Below are positions 1-13,035 of a stretch of DNA of 64,000 nt, one piece after another. The notes beneath the pieces are model-generated. The model worked only from the letters and a program-made list of their open reading frames with translations. It searched no databases and was not told the origin of the DNA. The stretch's first letter is position 1; each line of letters opens with the position of its first letter. The position numbers and the translations under genes are program-made. Source of the DNA: Cladopsammia gracilis (lineage: Eukaryota > Cnidaria > Anthozoa > Scleractinia > Dendrophylliidae); NCBI GenBank assembly GCA_022457155.1, contig JAJGOT010000454.1, positions 615,001 through 679,000 on the forward strand. The letters run 5' to 3'.

Positions 1-237
1 TCTGGGTACACATTTAATTTTAACCTATATGGAATACTAATTCAACCTGAGAACAGATTTTACTTGCAACATAGACACCTCAAGGACGATGCCAAGTATC
101 CATGTAATTTTTATAGAGGTCGTGCATGCATGTATGACATATTTTTTCAAGGCTCCAGTAGCAACTGTAGCATTTTTTTCTGCTGTCAGTGCTTCATTTG
201 TTAATGATTACTAAATTATTATTCTAACTTTTGTTAG

Positions 238-3200
238 GTTTTGAGACAGCCAAAGCCCTGGCCCTTCATGGCGTACATGTGATCTTAGCTTGTAGAGACA
301 TAAACAAAGCGAACAAGGCAGCTGTCATTATCAGAGGTGCACAGGTCAGTCCTTCAGTGCATATAGTAGATAAAAGCGTCAGTTTCTACTGAGAAATTGT
401 CGGAAGGAAACCCTGTAAATAAAATTGGAGTCAAGAACATCCTTTGTAGCAGGTGCTACAATAGGCAACAAAAATAGCTAGACATCGCTAGAGATACTTA
501 CTATAGAAAACAACAATTTTTTTTTCACTTCTACTCCGAATAATTATAATTAATTTTGTTTGAAACATCACTTCTCTCCAGCTCCCCTGTTCAATGTTAC
601 ATTAAAGGTCAGGCAGTCTGTAGGGAATGAAACTAATCCAAGATGGTTGTATAATTATGTTATCCAAGCAATATTCTAAACAATGTTTTTATCATAGTTC
701 TGCTGGTAGCATTAATTCTAATAAAACGTAAATTAAAGTCTGAAAGATGATATTTTGCTTCAAGACTCCTGAAGCTTATGTTGAAACCATGTTGCTGGAC
801 TTGGCTTCCTTTGCAAGCATCAGAAGCTTTGCAGAGGAATTTAAAAGGAGGAAACTGTAAGTCTTGATTATTGCTCTCATAAGGGGGTCACTTAATACTA
901 AAAATTATTAAGAGATTATAATTTTATTGTGACTAAATACTTGGGTCATTCCACAGTGTTTCGCCAGTAGTATAATTCACCTAAATCAGAGGTTACTGCA
1001 CACAAGCTGTTTTTTTTTTTGTCTTAGAACACCGATTTTTTTATCCGGATCATTTTGGCACTGCCAGATATTGCCCAACAGGGGTCTGTAAGCTTGTCTG
1101 AATTTGCTGCACACTAGCTGACGAGTTAAGATTTTTTGTCAGCTGACAAAACAATCAGCTAATGTGTGGCAGCCTTTAGAGAGAGACTACACAGAAAATT
1201 ATGTTTTTTTGACCCCCCCCCCCCCCTGCATATTCAAGCAGGTTATTACTGCCTATGGGAAATGGTCACATGTGAGAGTGACTTAACTGCTATGAACATA
1301 TGTGCATTTCAATTAATCTCGCATTTTCACATGTTTCTTAACACATTCTCCATTTGACAATTGTCTCATTCATTCTTATTGTAAACAGCTCACTTCACAT
1401 CTTGATCTGTAATGCCGCAGTGTTTGGTTTGGCATGGAAAAAGACAGAAGATGGAATTGAAAGCACCTTTGGTGTCAATCACCTTGGTCATTTCTACTTG
1501 GTTCAGTTGTTAGAGGACATTCTTTGCTCATCTTCTCCTGCCAGAGTGGTTGTTCTCTCTTCTGAATCGCACAGGTCAGTGTTATCATTCCCCCCCCCTA
1601 TTTTTCGAGAGTATCAAAATTCAATGTGGACATAATTTTAAGGGCATCAGATTGCAATAAGATCTTTGCATATATACTGGTATGGACTGGGCTGATCACT
1701 GAAAATGTTTGTCCATACACTGTAATCCCCACCCTTTGAGGTAGATAAAATCAGATCAAATACCCCCACCTTGGGCAAGTTAGAATTTACCAAGTCAGGT
1801 AACTTCCTCATCATCAAACACTCAAACATCCCCATCCCAGGGCCCAGATTTGAAATAAAATCCCCAAGGGTATAAAAGATGACAATATAGGTCAATATTG
1901 TCCCACATTAATGCCCAGCCTGACCCCCTCCTCTTCCCTCTCCTCATCTGGCGTAACTTTGATAGGTGCATTACAACGACAGTAACAAGGACATTGATAA
2001 CGACAGTGAAGATGATGTTGAAACGTTATAACATTGACAATGTCAATGAAACCTATGAATAGACAACAATTCATATTTTCATATATGATGATGACAATAA
2101 TTATGATGGTGACCATGGTGACAGGTTGACGACAACTGGGACGATAGTAATTAATTAACAGTGACAGTGATGTTGATGATGGCAATGTTTACAATGATGC
2201 CGATAATAATGATGATGATGATGATGAGGATGGTGATGAAGTTGACAATGACAATGAAGGCAATAGTTAATAATAATCAGATCTGATCATTAGACTCTAC
2301 ATAATGAATCATTATCATCATTACTGATACGTAATATAAACACGAGGTACTCGCAAGGAAGAGTGTTTCACAGGGGCGTAGCTACCTGTACGCACATATG
2401 CACGTGCGTACCTGAAAAAGTCGAAAAAATAAGTAAAAATGAATAAAATAGTACAACCTAGTTGAAAATTTATGTGAAGATTGGGTGGTTGTGCGGACCT
2501 CTGAAAAATTCCTGGCTACGCCCATGCTTCATCAGGATATCCAAACTTGGAGAAGTGGGCTGAAAAACGAGGCGCAGCCAAGTTTTTTTAACCCACTTCA
2601 AGGTGTTTGGATACCTGATGAAACATTCTTTTGAGTGTTTGATATAGCTTCTCAAACTGATGGTGATAATTAAATGTGGAGAAACTATATGAAGGGAAAA
2701 AAATGCCAAAATCTATGCAAATTAAGAACAGGTACATCCAAACCTCCTAGCGATTTCCTTTGTGTTCTTGTCATGAATTCTTAATGAGTTTTAGAAATGT
2801 AGGATGAAAATGTCCAGAAATATTTGAATAATTATATCATTAGGTTTCCTGACCTCAGTTACTCCAAGAAGCTGCATCTATCAGATGTTCCACTCTCTAA
2901 AGACAAATACTGGTCCATTGTGGCTTATAATCAATCCAAACTTTGCAACTTGTTGTTTTCCATGGAACTCAATCGCCGTCTGAAATCAAAGGGAGTCACA
3001 TGCAATGCAGTGCATCCTGGGAACTTGATCTACACGTCTCTGTCAAAGAACTCTTGGTTCTATTGGTTGATCTTCCTTATGGCAAGACCCTTTGCCAAGA
3101 CATCTGTAAGTCAAACTCAGTTGAATCGGATGTAATTAATGCATGCCGATGAAAGCATCAACTGTTTATAACAGGGTGGTGGCAAATGGTAAATTTGAGT

Positions 3201-3887
3201 CTTTATATAACAAAATGGTGAGACTTTTTTCCTCAGCAAGCCCAAGTCTCTTCTGACTTTTTAAAATACAAGAGGGATACCCATGAAATTTGACCATTTG
3301 TCACCCCTAGTAAGGAATACTTGCATATGCACTCATGTAACCCTATTATACAGTATATAACCACTAGTTTGTCATTATAGAATGTGGTCATATTAATAGC
3401 CAAAGTTGATTGGGTTAACCAGACCTTTACTCTGCCTGAAATTAAAAAACTGCATTCATGAGCTTTTGTTTGGGCCAAACATGGGTTGTGATGTGCCAAG
3501 TCCCCAGATGCGCTGCTTGCTCTGGCATAGTGTGACTGGTTTTCTGGACCAATGCAGAGCAAAAGACTACCCATGCACACTCCCTGTTTCCCTGAATTAT
3601 ACTCAGCACCTGGGGACAAGAGGAAGGGCTTGTGAATACTTCACTTTGAGTGACATGTTTCATTAAATGTTTTTATTCAGGCACAAGGAGCAGCCACTGT
3701 TGTATACTGCGCCACAGCAAAAGAGCTCAATAGAGTAGGAGGACATTACTTCAACAACTGTAGTGTGTGCATGCCATCTGAGGAAGCTAAGAATCCAGAG
3801 ACAGCTGCTAAGTTGTGGCAACTGAGTGAACAACTTGTTAGACAGATAACTTCAAATGAAGTGCCGGTTGTGGTCATGAACTTGTAA
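238..3887 (+). CDS. WWOX: WW domain-containing oxidoreductase, 3' part (five exons)
   Basis: Short-chain dehydrogenase/reductase part of WWOX; the WW-domain exons lie upstream of the window. Exons read as 238-344, 765-856, 1389-1574, 2844-3105 and 3681-3887. All internal boundaries have AG acceptors and GT donors, and their phases join without a break. Visible SDR landmarks: [12 protein letters not shown] (end of the nucleotide-binding fold), CNAA motif in exon 3, [19 protein letters not shown], and the catalytic AYNQSK (YxxxK) in exon 4. The last exon contains YFNNC and ends in VVVMNL then TAA. Similarity to vertebrate WWOX is extensive and collinear, so the identity is firm. Introns contain MITE-like sequence only. 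Substrate of the animal enzyme is not settled; it is a proposed tumour-suppressor/stress protein. Confidence 0.93.
1200..1226. repeat. Poly-C tract in WWOX intron
   Basis: Homopolymeric C run in the intron before exon 3; a similar short C run follows exon 3 near 1591. No function is seen. Confidence 0.6.
2365..2690. repeat. Two adjacent short inverted-repeat (MITE-like) sequences in a WWOX intron
   Basis: A first unit is bounded by GGGCGTAGCTACC near 2373 and its reverse complement-like GGCTACGCCC near 2512. A second has a vs-inverted pair around ATCCAAACTTG (about 2540) and GTGTTTGGATACCTGATG (about 2600). A relative of the second recurs near 8828. No transposase sequence is visible. Boundaries are approximate. 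Confidence 0.4.
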
Positions 3888-3929
3888 CTAAGTCCATCAG
3901 ACTTGGATGATATTACTCTTACCAACACA

Positions 3930-4225
3930 ATGGATATGGCTTGGCAAGTCTCACTTGCCTCACTTCACGTGGCTCGGATGACCACGTAGAAATGGCGGTC
4001 CCGTCTCCCATGGGGACATAAAAGAACCACTGAGGACGTAACAAACCCTGGCTGTGACCACCCTCAGTGTCACTTGTTCATGGGTGGGGTGGGTGAGATG
4101 AGATCAACAATGGACCAATAGCGGCTGCCTGTGGTGCCTTCATAAGCTGACATCCGATCTCATTCTCAGAAGTGTATGTAAAGCGCCATGAGTGATATGT
4201 GCGCTATATAAGTCTTTTTTTTTTT
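3930..4225 (+). mobile_element. Probable SINE-like retroelement behind WWOX
   Basis: The 3' end reads TGTAAAGCGCCATGAG...TGCGCTATATAAGTC followed by a T-run. This is the tail style of many invertebrate SINE/LINE 3' ends; the same tail recurs near 23131-23185. The head is not clearly tRNA-like. Called from the tail only. Confidence 0.45.
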
Positions 4226-4321
4226 TGAAGCAGTAATAGCCGTTGAAATGTCGCAATCAACACCTCAAAGTGACTCCATTCAAGTCAAATGAATAAACAT
4301 TTTATCTATGTGAACCACTTG

Positions 4322-4410
4322 CTGGACATGTTACTTCAAATGAAATGCCAGTTGTAAACTTGTGACTAGTCCAGCAGCCTTATGATATTATGACTTCCAG
4401 CTCCAGTATA
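4322..4410 (+). pseudogene. Duplicated fragment of the WWOX last exon
   Basis: About 80 bp around TTACTTCAAATGAAATGCCAGTTGT resembles the stop-codon region of WWOX at 3845-3915 with substitutions and small deletions. It lies downstream of the SINE-like sequence, so a local duplication of roughly 480 bp is likely. The copy is too short to encode a domain. Confidence 0.55.
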
Positions 4411-5810
4411 TATAATGATTGGCTCTGTATGTGCTTGCAATTGAAGCCTTTTTACAAGGCAAGTGAGACTGAGCGACTGGGAGTATTCCCAATAGCTCTT
4501 ACTTTCTACTGTGGGCCATGGTCAAAGACATGGAGTAAAGTTCATCATCTGGACATAAATAGGGTGGTTGCAGCCGCTTACCTGTATGACAGGAATAGAA
4601 AATCACTAAAACTTGAAGGAACATGATTAGAGATAGTACTCAATTATTTAGTAGATCAAAGGCAGTTTGACTTCTTTGACATCCCAAGGATGGAATAACC
4701 ATTGAGACAAGAAAAAGGAAAACTATCGAAAGTCGTTTTTAAAAAAATTAATGAAAAATACATCTTCAGTTGCTTTATTTGTACATGTACGTGGTAACAG
4801 AAGAGGCTTTTACCGGTGCCTGACTTTAAGTAATAGTTAACATTTTTATAATTGGTACCTTAAAGGCACTAGTTGAACATAATATTTATTATAATAATAA
4901 TTAACATTTTTGAAGAAAATTTTGTAAGAAAACAGAAGAAACAGACTGAAGAAGACTTATTTATTTTATTAAAATAAACTAATACTTATAATTAAATTTA
5001 CTTGGTTTTGTATCACTTCATTATATAACAGTTCCAAACAATGAAAATGTTCCTTTTGGTACAGTGTACATATATAATTATTCACATGTAAACAGAATAT
5101 GAGAAACTTCAAACAACGATGTTGAGATTCAGATATTCCATTGGTTTGTAACCTTTGTTTCAGAGGATTGTTTCTTAAAAATCTGACAAAGTGACCCCCA
5201 AACAAAGATTACATAATAAATAATATGATATAATGGACTGAAGTGCCACACAAAATAATGTAATATAAAAACTTTCAAACAGCAAATTTTTAACCATAAA
5301 AAAAATTTTAGTAGTGGCATGTGGCGTCCTTCTTGAAATCCTTATCCTATTACAAATCATATCCTTTACCGCCCTTTAGCTTATATAAAGAACTACCCCC
5401 CCCCCCCCCACCCCACGGAAAAAAGTTACAACTGAGAAACTGCCACTACACATGTCCACTGCATCTGGTTTTGCACAAACACATTATTAACGAGATAAAA
5501 ATAAATTGAAGAAATTGAGATAGGTAATGAACAAAAATGTTGGATATACAGTAGCCTACTGCACAGGGAAATCTAGGCTTGAGGGTTGGGAGTTTTCTCT
5601 CAGTCCCTCTTCGAGTCATCTGCTGCCTGAGGATGCTAGTGTAGAATCCCAAAAGTAATGACCTGCAAAAGTAACAGCTACTGGAAAGTTGTTTACTTCC
5701 TTCAACTCCGAAAGTAAAAACCACCCAAAAGTAATGTCCACCTACATGTAAAAGTAGTGGACTGATCTTGTAAAAATCTTTGGAAGAGAAATTATCCTCA
5801 AACCATGTCT
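4411..5810. other. Intergenic stretch, no gene recognised
   Basis: Between the convergent ends of WWOX and the R3H gene. It holds AT-rich sequence and a C-run near 5397-5410. Only short chance reading frames are present; no RNA gene or repeat is recognised. Confidence 0.5.
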
Positions 5811-8800
5811 TTACGTTTTATCAGTCGGAGAAACTTTACACTTTTCTTTAAAGTCTTCCTCTACCAATAGTGATTTTCTCTTTTCCCACAATTCCTGTAG
5901 CAGGGGATGCAGTTTATTGGCAAGAACCATCTCGTCTATTTCATTATGACTGAATTGTTTGTATTTCTCATCCTCCTCCTCCTGTTTGACAAGTCTCCAT
6001 ATTATGTTTGCCTTCTCTCGTTCTTCTTTGGTTAAGTACACTTTACCAACTCCAAGTGTGGCACGTTCCACTGAATATACACTAATGCGACGCTAGAAAA
6101 ATATAAAAAATAAAATAAGTTGAAACATTTGAGATTGGGTGGCTGGGTCTTTTCAAAAAGAACCTCTGCCAAATTTTGACATTTTCACTCCCAAATTGTT
6201 TGTTTTTTAGGCAAAAAGCATTCTGCTAATAAAATAACAAATGGGGAAAATTAGCTAACAAAAGCAAAAGCAGAGATTCAAAAACAAAACATCTGACATG
6301 TTTGGGACAAAAGTTCTGACCAGAAGAGTCATATACATGTAGGGTGCATTAATAGAAGCCAAAATATATTTTGTCTTTCTTTGTGTGAAAATACAAGATC
6401 TTTGGTGCTGATCAGCTCTCCTTTACTTTAGCTTACATGAACCTGTCATTACTTTAGCAAGAGAGTAGGTTTTTTTCATCTAAAAAAAATTGTGAGAGAA
6501 AAATGTCAAGATTCAACAAAGGCCCTTATTTGCACCCAGCCCTCAGTAGTGTAGCAGCTCTCCGAAACCTCTATTTTCATTGGCCTTGTAAAACACAGCT
6601 TCTATTGTTTTTAGGTCTAGAGCCCATTGTTGGGTTGTTTGTTCTATTGTTCACCGAACCAATGGTGTGAGACCTTACGAGAGCTGCTACATGACCCAGC
6701 CCTTCAATACATGTATGTTACAGACAGTGTGGAAAATCTGGATAGTAAGTATTATTCTTTAAAATGTTTAGAAAAGATAAATCAATGAGAACAAATAGAA
6801 GCTTAATTATATTAAGCCAGTTTATAAAACTGAAAATTTGTTATTTTGGTCTAAAAAGCAACAACAAAAAGTGACTGTTCTGAAACAATCCACCGTAGGA
6901 AAAAAGATGGCGGCTGTTCATTTTACCGCAATACCTTGCGGACCTAACACAGCACATAAGGCACAAAGATAGCCAATTTTTTTACAATATTTGTTCCAGT
7001 ACTACGGGCAATGTGTAGACTAGGTTTGAAGATTTGATAACTTTTCTTTACATTTTTATGAACATTGTTAAGGTTTTTGTGCGCTAAGAATTATGGGTAA
7101 ATGTACCAGTCGCCATCTTTTTTCCTACCAAGGATTGGCAACAAATGATGCAGGAGTATAAAATGAGTTGTGGACCCATAAAATGAAATTAATTTACTAA
7201 TCTGAGTTGCATGCAAGTAAGGTTAAAAATTAATTTAAGAAATTCCTGAAAATTCACACCGTTTCTCCAAACCCTGAACTAGAGGTGCCTAGACCAAAGC
7301 TCTGCGCAATTTCATGGACCAGTTTTCTATTTTCTTTCTTGAGACTATCAGGAAACTCAAGTACTGCATCTTGATCATTCCAACCTTTGTCACGAAACCA
7401 CTGCAAAAGATATAATAATAAACATCATTAAACCTAAAGCAGTGCTTTCTAACAGACTGTAAAATTTAATTTATGTTATATTATTTTATAAAGTAAATTT
7501 AAACTTGTTTGGTTGGTGAAAATAAGTCAGCTTAATATAAACTATCATTCAACACATGCATTTTCACTTGTCGGTTTTTGCTATTTTTATTTTTTTAAAT
7601 TCTCACCTAAAGGCTTGAAAAAAATAACCCAGACTTGTAAAAATATTTTCGTTAAAGAACCTCCATTTATTACGGAGCTGGTCACTTGATGTACATTTTT
7701 TGGTTAATCAAAACTAAATAAAATCTTGTTCCCAACTAAATGAAGGGCTGTTTCTTATATCTAGTGGGAGAGTATTTCCATAGTGTAGGGGCTGCTACAG
7801 AGTATGATCTTGCATCATAACTTTTATAACTAAAACATGGTGTTAAAAGTCTTCACATGCCTCCTGTGATAAAGACCTTTTGTAGACTTTTAAAGAATAA
7901 CAAGCATTTAATTTGGAGTTCACTTGGGTTTTCCCCACAAAAACAGGGGCATGGCCTACATGTCAATGGTGGATCCACACTCCATCATACGTGGGTGGGG
8001 GGTGGGGGCAAAATTAATAAGGGAGGGAGACACCCCCACGCCCCTCCCCCTAGATCTGCTACTGCACATGGGGGTGGGGGTAGACTTAGATACCCTAGTA
8101 TTTAAGGTTACACTTCTTCTGCAGGGATGTAGATAATAGCTGGGAGCCGGGGAAATTTCCCGGCTGTGAACTTCATTTTTCCGGCTGTTAAAGCCTAGTG
8201 CAGCTTTAAAAGGATTACATTTTTCTATTTTTTACCCGTCTGTCAGTTCTATATTCCCGCCAGTTAAAATCTGAATCTACATCCCTGTTCTGAGTACACA
8301 TTGCTAACTTACCAACATTAGTTTCCTCAGGTTTCTATACCCAAATGGGAATTCAAACTGTTGAATTGTTTGGTCACCATTCTCTGCATCTGTAACTGGC
8401 ACCTCTTTAAATGGAATATTGCCTAAAAAGCAGCGATCAGTTAGCTTAAAATTTATTTTTAAACAATTACATAAATGCATTTCAGAAGATCAGTTAACTT
8501 CACAATAATATTAATAACTCATTATTAGTTCTTTACAATCTTGAACAGCTCTTTTGAATAGGCCATTTGCACGATAACGTCATTTGACTACTACTACCAG
8601 AATCCTTCAGTTTTTTGTTTTGTAGTGCAAATTAGGGCTATTGTTATTTAAACCGCACTGGGATTACAAAATTGAAATAAGAAAGGAAAAACGAAATGAA
8701 TTCTGGTAGTAGTAATCAAATGACGTCATCGTGCAAATGGCCTATTAAGGGCAGTTTACCTGATTCCAAAGAGACCAAAATTCATATAAACTACTATTAA

Positions 8801-9143
8801 AGCTATTCAATAAAGACCACTTCCCAGTGTTTGGAAATCCTGAGGAAACACTCTTCCTTATGTTTGATACATTACTTCTCACACACCACAGGGACCTGGG
8901 AATAGGGCATGCGACATGTAACACAGGCAGTTGCAAGAAGAGAATCACCAACAAACTTGACTAGAACTTGATCCCGGTACCTTTATAGCTGTTGTCTGAT
9001 CTTAGTATAACTACAAACACTTCGCCTTCTCCTTGATCTCGGTCTATATCTTCCAGTGATCTCTGGGAATGTTCTGATTGATTTGTACTTGGGCCCTGTA
9101 TTTCTTTAGGTCTGGCTCCTGGAGGAACATATCGTTTTGCCAT
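5811..9143 (-). CDS. R3H-domain protein, four coding exons, complete
   Basis: Coding exons, in transcript order: 9143-8981, 8422-8313, 7400-7260, 6092-5811. Donors and acceptors are GT/AG and the phases match (1, 0, 0), giving about 231 residues. The start is MAKRYVPPGARP. Exons 2-3 carry a conserved region ending in the R3H domain: FPDSLKKENRKLVHEIAQ, then GLGTSSSGFGE, continuing across the last intron into RRISVYS. R3H domains bind single-stranded nucleic acid. The C-terminus is charged and probably helical (KEEREKANIIWRLVKQEEE). The precise orthologue is not recognised; a nucleic-acid-binding role is inferred from the domain. Confidence 0.85.
6535..6720. repeat. Imperfect inverted-repeat element in R3H gene intron
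   Basis: CCAGCCCTCAGTAGTGTAGCAGCTCTC at the left is mirrored by GAGAGCTGCTACATGACCCAGCCC at the right. MITE-like, with no coding capacity. Confidence 0.45.
6886..7137. mobile_element. MITE with GTAGGAAAAAAGATGGCG termini
   Basis: Near-identical inverted termini (left from 6895, right ending 7128) with flanking CAATCC/GGATTG also inverted. About 250 bp, non-coding, in an R3H intron. Confidence 0.7.
8557..8746. mobile_element. 190-bp palindromic MITE
   Basis: Arms of about 50 bp start AATAGGCCATTTGCACGAT and include TCATTTGACTACTACTACC; the right arm is the almost perfect reverse complement. It lies in intron 1 of the R3H gene. Confidence 0.75.
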
Positions 9144-9880
9144 GATCTTCTAATAAGACCCTGTGTTAAAAATGATTATGGTAAATAAATAAAGAACTGT
9201 TTACAACATAATTAACCGTTTGCAAAAGCCAAGCCAGGGTGATTATCTTAATCATATCAATAACAAACTTCTCAATTGTGATTGTGATCGCCTATTTCTT
9301 ACGTAATTGGCGCGTGTTCATGTGGGTGTTCAATTACACCTATCCAATTACAACTTTTTGTAATTGGATAGCTGTAATTGGACACCTATGTTGTGTGCGC
9401 TTCAATCAGATGCACTTTAATGGGTTTTTTCTCGCTGTTTCTTCCTGCTTTCAAACTGATAGAAAATAACCTTGACGTTTTGAGTACAAAAATCTCCACA
9501 TACACTTTTTAATCTCAAATTTTGTTATCGATTCGATTAATTAGTAATTAAACTTCGTGTCATACAATTCAGGGGTAATCGTGCTCGTAATTTCAAATCG
9601 TCCTCGTACTACGCACTCGGCCAATTTGAAATTACTCGCCAAATTACTCCCTGAATTGTACTCCACTCAGTCCAATTACTATTACAAATTATTATTTTTT
9701 TCAACACTTTAAAAGTGTACAGTAATAAGAGATAAGAGTTCAAAACACATGAATTGAGCAGTAACTGGCAATGAAATGTTACAGCTAGAATAAATGGGAA
9801 TTAAACTACAGGCAGACATTAGTCCCCAGGTGGGTCTTTAAATTATCACATGAATTGAATCGGTTTATTGTACTTTGCAT
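9144..9880. other. Upstream region of the R3H gene, nothing recognised
   Basis: AT-rich sequence with short inverted stretches around CCAATTACA (9346-9385). It presumably contains the R3H promoter. No gene, RNA or named repeat is seen. Confidence 0.4.
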
Positions 9881-9885
9881 TCTTG

Positions 9886-10060
9886 CTTAAATCTCAATCT
9901 CAAATCTCAAATCTTTATTTTAACATGGTAAAAATTCATCAGGTTTTTTTTGTTACATATAAAGTATAACTACATAACAATATTTAATAATAATAAATAC
10001 AAATCTAAGAATCTCTTAAAAATACTATTCAAAATTGTACTAAACTATACCTGTTTTCCA
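9886..10060 (-). mobile_element. Possible 3' end of a CR1/L2-like LINE
   Basis: Read on the minus strand the sequence ends AATAAAGATTTGAGATTTG with repeats of that unit, the kind of tail seen on CR1/L2-type retroposons. No reverse-transcriptase coding remains. Confidence 0.3.
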
Positions 10061-10369
10061 TGAATGCCGTGTATCTAACTTAATTAACTAAAATAAAAGT
10101 TCCTTAAACAAGAACTTATTGATGATTATTTTACACTTAAGTTGCCCTAGATTTCCAGGTAAATGATCCATCATTGCATAAAATAAATTTTAGTTAGTGA
10201 TCTCAAATATGCCCCATTCCCATAATTGTCACATGCCCTTTGCATGAGGTCTAATTTGTTTATTACACGTACCTGTACACATTACATACTCCACCAACTC
10301 TTCTACTACAAAAACTTATTCTTTGGGGGTTTTGAGTACCCAAAGCCGATTGAAGTTGTCCCCTTTATA

Positions 10370-11622
10370 CCCGGAATAGTAAATCGAACGTTCGGAAATC
10401 AAATTCAATCGAACTCAATCCGTGGATTGAGTTCGATTGAGTTCGGCAATCGAACAAAATCGAACACCAGACTTTCGGTGAGTTTGATTTCCGAACAAAT
10501 CGAATTCAATCGAACAAATTGAACTCAATCGAACTCAATCCATCTGATTGTGTTCGACTGAGTTCGGAACCGAACTCATTCGAACACAATTAAATGGATT
10601 GCATTCGATTGGCTCTGGTAAACCTATACAAAGCAAGCCCAAAGCAAGCCCATCAAAGCAGGTTTTTCTTGTGCTTTTTTACAATTTATTCAATAACAGA
10701 AACCCCATTTATAAACTGTCCACGGCAGTTAAAGAGAGGGTTTCACGATTCGTCGCATGTGCAAGCTATGACATAACCCATTTAATTTCGTTGTTTAGAC
10801 CAATCGGAAGAGAGTAGATAACTCTGGCGGGAAATTTGCCCGTGAAAATGCTGAAAATGTCGCAGTCATTCAGCTGATTGAATGGATGGTTATACATACC
10901 CATGTGCGCCATGAAAGCCACCAGAGCGTAGAATAAATCCTTCGGGTCAAAGGTTTTAGTCAGTGCTGACTTTGTCAGTGTAATCCGTTGAAATTTTCTG
11001 TGAATTTTGGTCATACTTCGCTTTGTTTGGACTATTTATAGTATGTGATCATTGAAGTAAATGTGAGTGGTTTTTTAACCGATAAACTGTTGGTAAGAAA
11101 GCGAATAAAGCATTTTAATCTGTGCACATGCGCCGAACCATGAAACTCTCCTTTTAAGAGAACAGAACAGAACAAAGCTATCATTATTCCCACGGGCGTA
11201 TTCCAAAATTGTTGTACCCTTTCCATTTTTAGCTAACTTACAATTGTGGCAAGACAACTCGAGGGGTTACTTTTATGCAAAAATACAATGACATCAAAGC
11301 GGCATTCCTGGTAGCCTTTTACTACACATTTGAATCTTAAAATCCACAGTGCATCTGAAGCCATTTTTGCGGAATTTCTTCGTTTACGAAAAACACGTGC
11401 GCAACACTCCGGGATGAAGTAACTCGAGCTTCCAAGATCTGGTTATGGATTTTCAACGCCTGTTTTACATAAATCACGAGTTCAAAAATCGAACGTTCCA
11501 TTGGGTTCGATTGATTTTTTCTTTTCGGTGAGTTCGATTTCGTTCGATTGCCGAACTCAATCGAACTCAATCCATGAATTTAGTTCGATTGGGTTCGATT
11601 GGGTTCGATTTACTATGCCGGA
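10370..11622. mobile_element. 1.25-kb transposon with ATCGAAC-rich termini
   Basis: Termini CCCGGAATAGTAAATCGAAC (left) and, inverted, TCCGGCATAGTAAATCGAAC (right). Each end contains several degenerate TCGATTGAGTTCG-like repeats over 150-250 bp. The direct repeat TTTATA at 10364-10369 and 11623-11628 is a candidate 6-bp target duplication. Interior frames are short and match nothing recognised; probably non-autonomous. Confidence 0.7.
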
Positions 11623-12151
11623 TTTATACAAAATGGAGGTTGAAAATAGAAAAACATTATTGCATTCGGGACGCTAAAAAAGTGTCCTGGTGTACCGGTA
11701 CACAAGTAAAAAACAAATGACTAAACAATAGACTACGCGGAATCAATACCTTAAAAACAAAGGGAATACAATTATCACAAACAGATGTCAAATCCCTTGT
11801 GAACTCATACAGTGCAGCTGATACAGTGCTACACAAGGACAGATCCGTCGTCGACAGATCCACGATCTGGTTATCTTCGTAAGCCGCAGGGCCGTAAATT
11901 AGTCCTATATTTTTCGTCGACCTTACCTGCTAAAAGACACACTCATCTGCTTAATTTAACAGTCTTAAAATGGCAAAATGAAAGCTGCCCTACAAGCAGA
12001 CCCTCCGTTTCAAAAGCAAAACATCAGGAAACTTCTGGACAAAAAAAACAGACAGGCGTTTCACCAATGAACCGAGTCACCAAGGGAGAATGGCACCTAG
12101 TCCTAAAATAGAGAAAAAAAGGGAGCCACAGGGTACCCAATATAGTATAAG

Positions 12152-12604
12152 AGAGGAGTTCACGCTCTAAGTTGCATCATGGGTAATCAGGGCAAGATGG
12201 CTTCAAATCCAAAGCCAGCTAATTCTTCCTGAATTCATATATTTGACACTTTCTCTTTGAAAAGTGTAACTTACGAATTCAAAGAAACAATACACTAAAT
12301 CTGGAGTGCAAAGAGTCCAAAGAAGTCCGGATTTCTCCATACATTTTCTGTAATTCGACAGTATCAAAATTACAGAAAATGTATGGGAAAATTGAGGTTT
12401 TCTAAAAACTGATCTTGGACTATTATGCACTCCAGATTCAGCTTATTGTGTCTTTGAATTCATAAGTTACACTTTTCAAAGAGAAAGTGTCAAATATATG
12501 AATTCAGGAAGAATTAGATGGCTTTGAATTCCAATACAAATCTTTGAATTTCCCGCCATCTTGCCCTGATTGCCCATGATGCAACTTAGAGCGTGAACTC
12601 CTCT
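12152..12604. mobile_element. Foldback element, ~450 bp
   Basis: Long inverted arms beginning AGAGGAGTTCACGCTCTAAG and covering TTGCATCATGGGTAATCAGG. A second internal inverted pair surrounds TTACAGAAAATGTATGG. Non-coding. Confidence 0.75.
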
Positions 12605-12636
12605 ATTCGAACTGATATGCATGATAACAGTATAGT

Positions 12637-12678
12637 TAAGTTAAGTTAAGTTAATTAAAGTTAAGTTATAGTTAAGCT
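12637..12678. repeat. (TTAAG)n microsatellite
   Basis: Repeats of AGTTA/TTAAG units between two MITE-like elements. Confidence 0.6.
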
Positions 12679-12736
12679 CCTTTTCATTAGCGGAGCACCA
12701 TAGTTTGGCTCTTCCTCCGACTGTTGAATCACTAGT

Positions 12737-13035
12737 TCAATCACAGGGAATTCAGGCTCACAGCAGGAGTCCTCAACGACAAAAATATAAAGATTTGTAT
12801 GGGATTTTATCGTGAAGTCAATAGAAAACCACATTAAAAAACGCTAAAATGCACGTTCAGTCATAAAGCTGTCACGAAACAACAGATAAACATTATTAAA
12901 TGAGATATGAACACTTTAATGGCTGTTTATTTATAATTTTAATATTTTAACAAACTCCCGATAAAATCCCATACAAATCCTTATATTTTTGTCGTTGAGG
13001 TCTCCTGCTGTGAGTCTGGTTCCCTATGGTTCAAT
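12737..13035. mobile_element. ~300-bp inverted-repeat MITE
   Basis: CTCACAGCAGGAGTCCTCAA plus the following 45 bp (through GATTTGTATGGGATTTTAT) is mirrored at 12958-13020. Confidence 0.7.
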
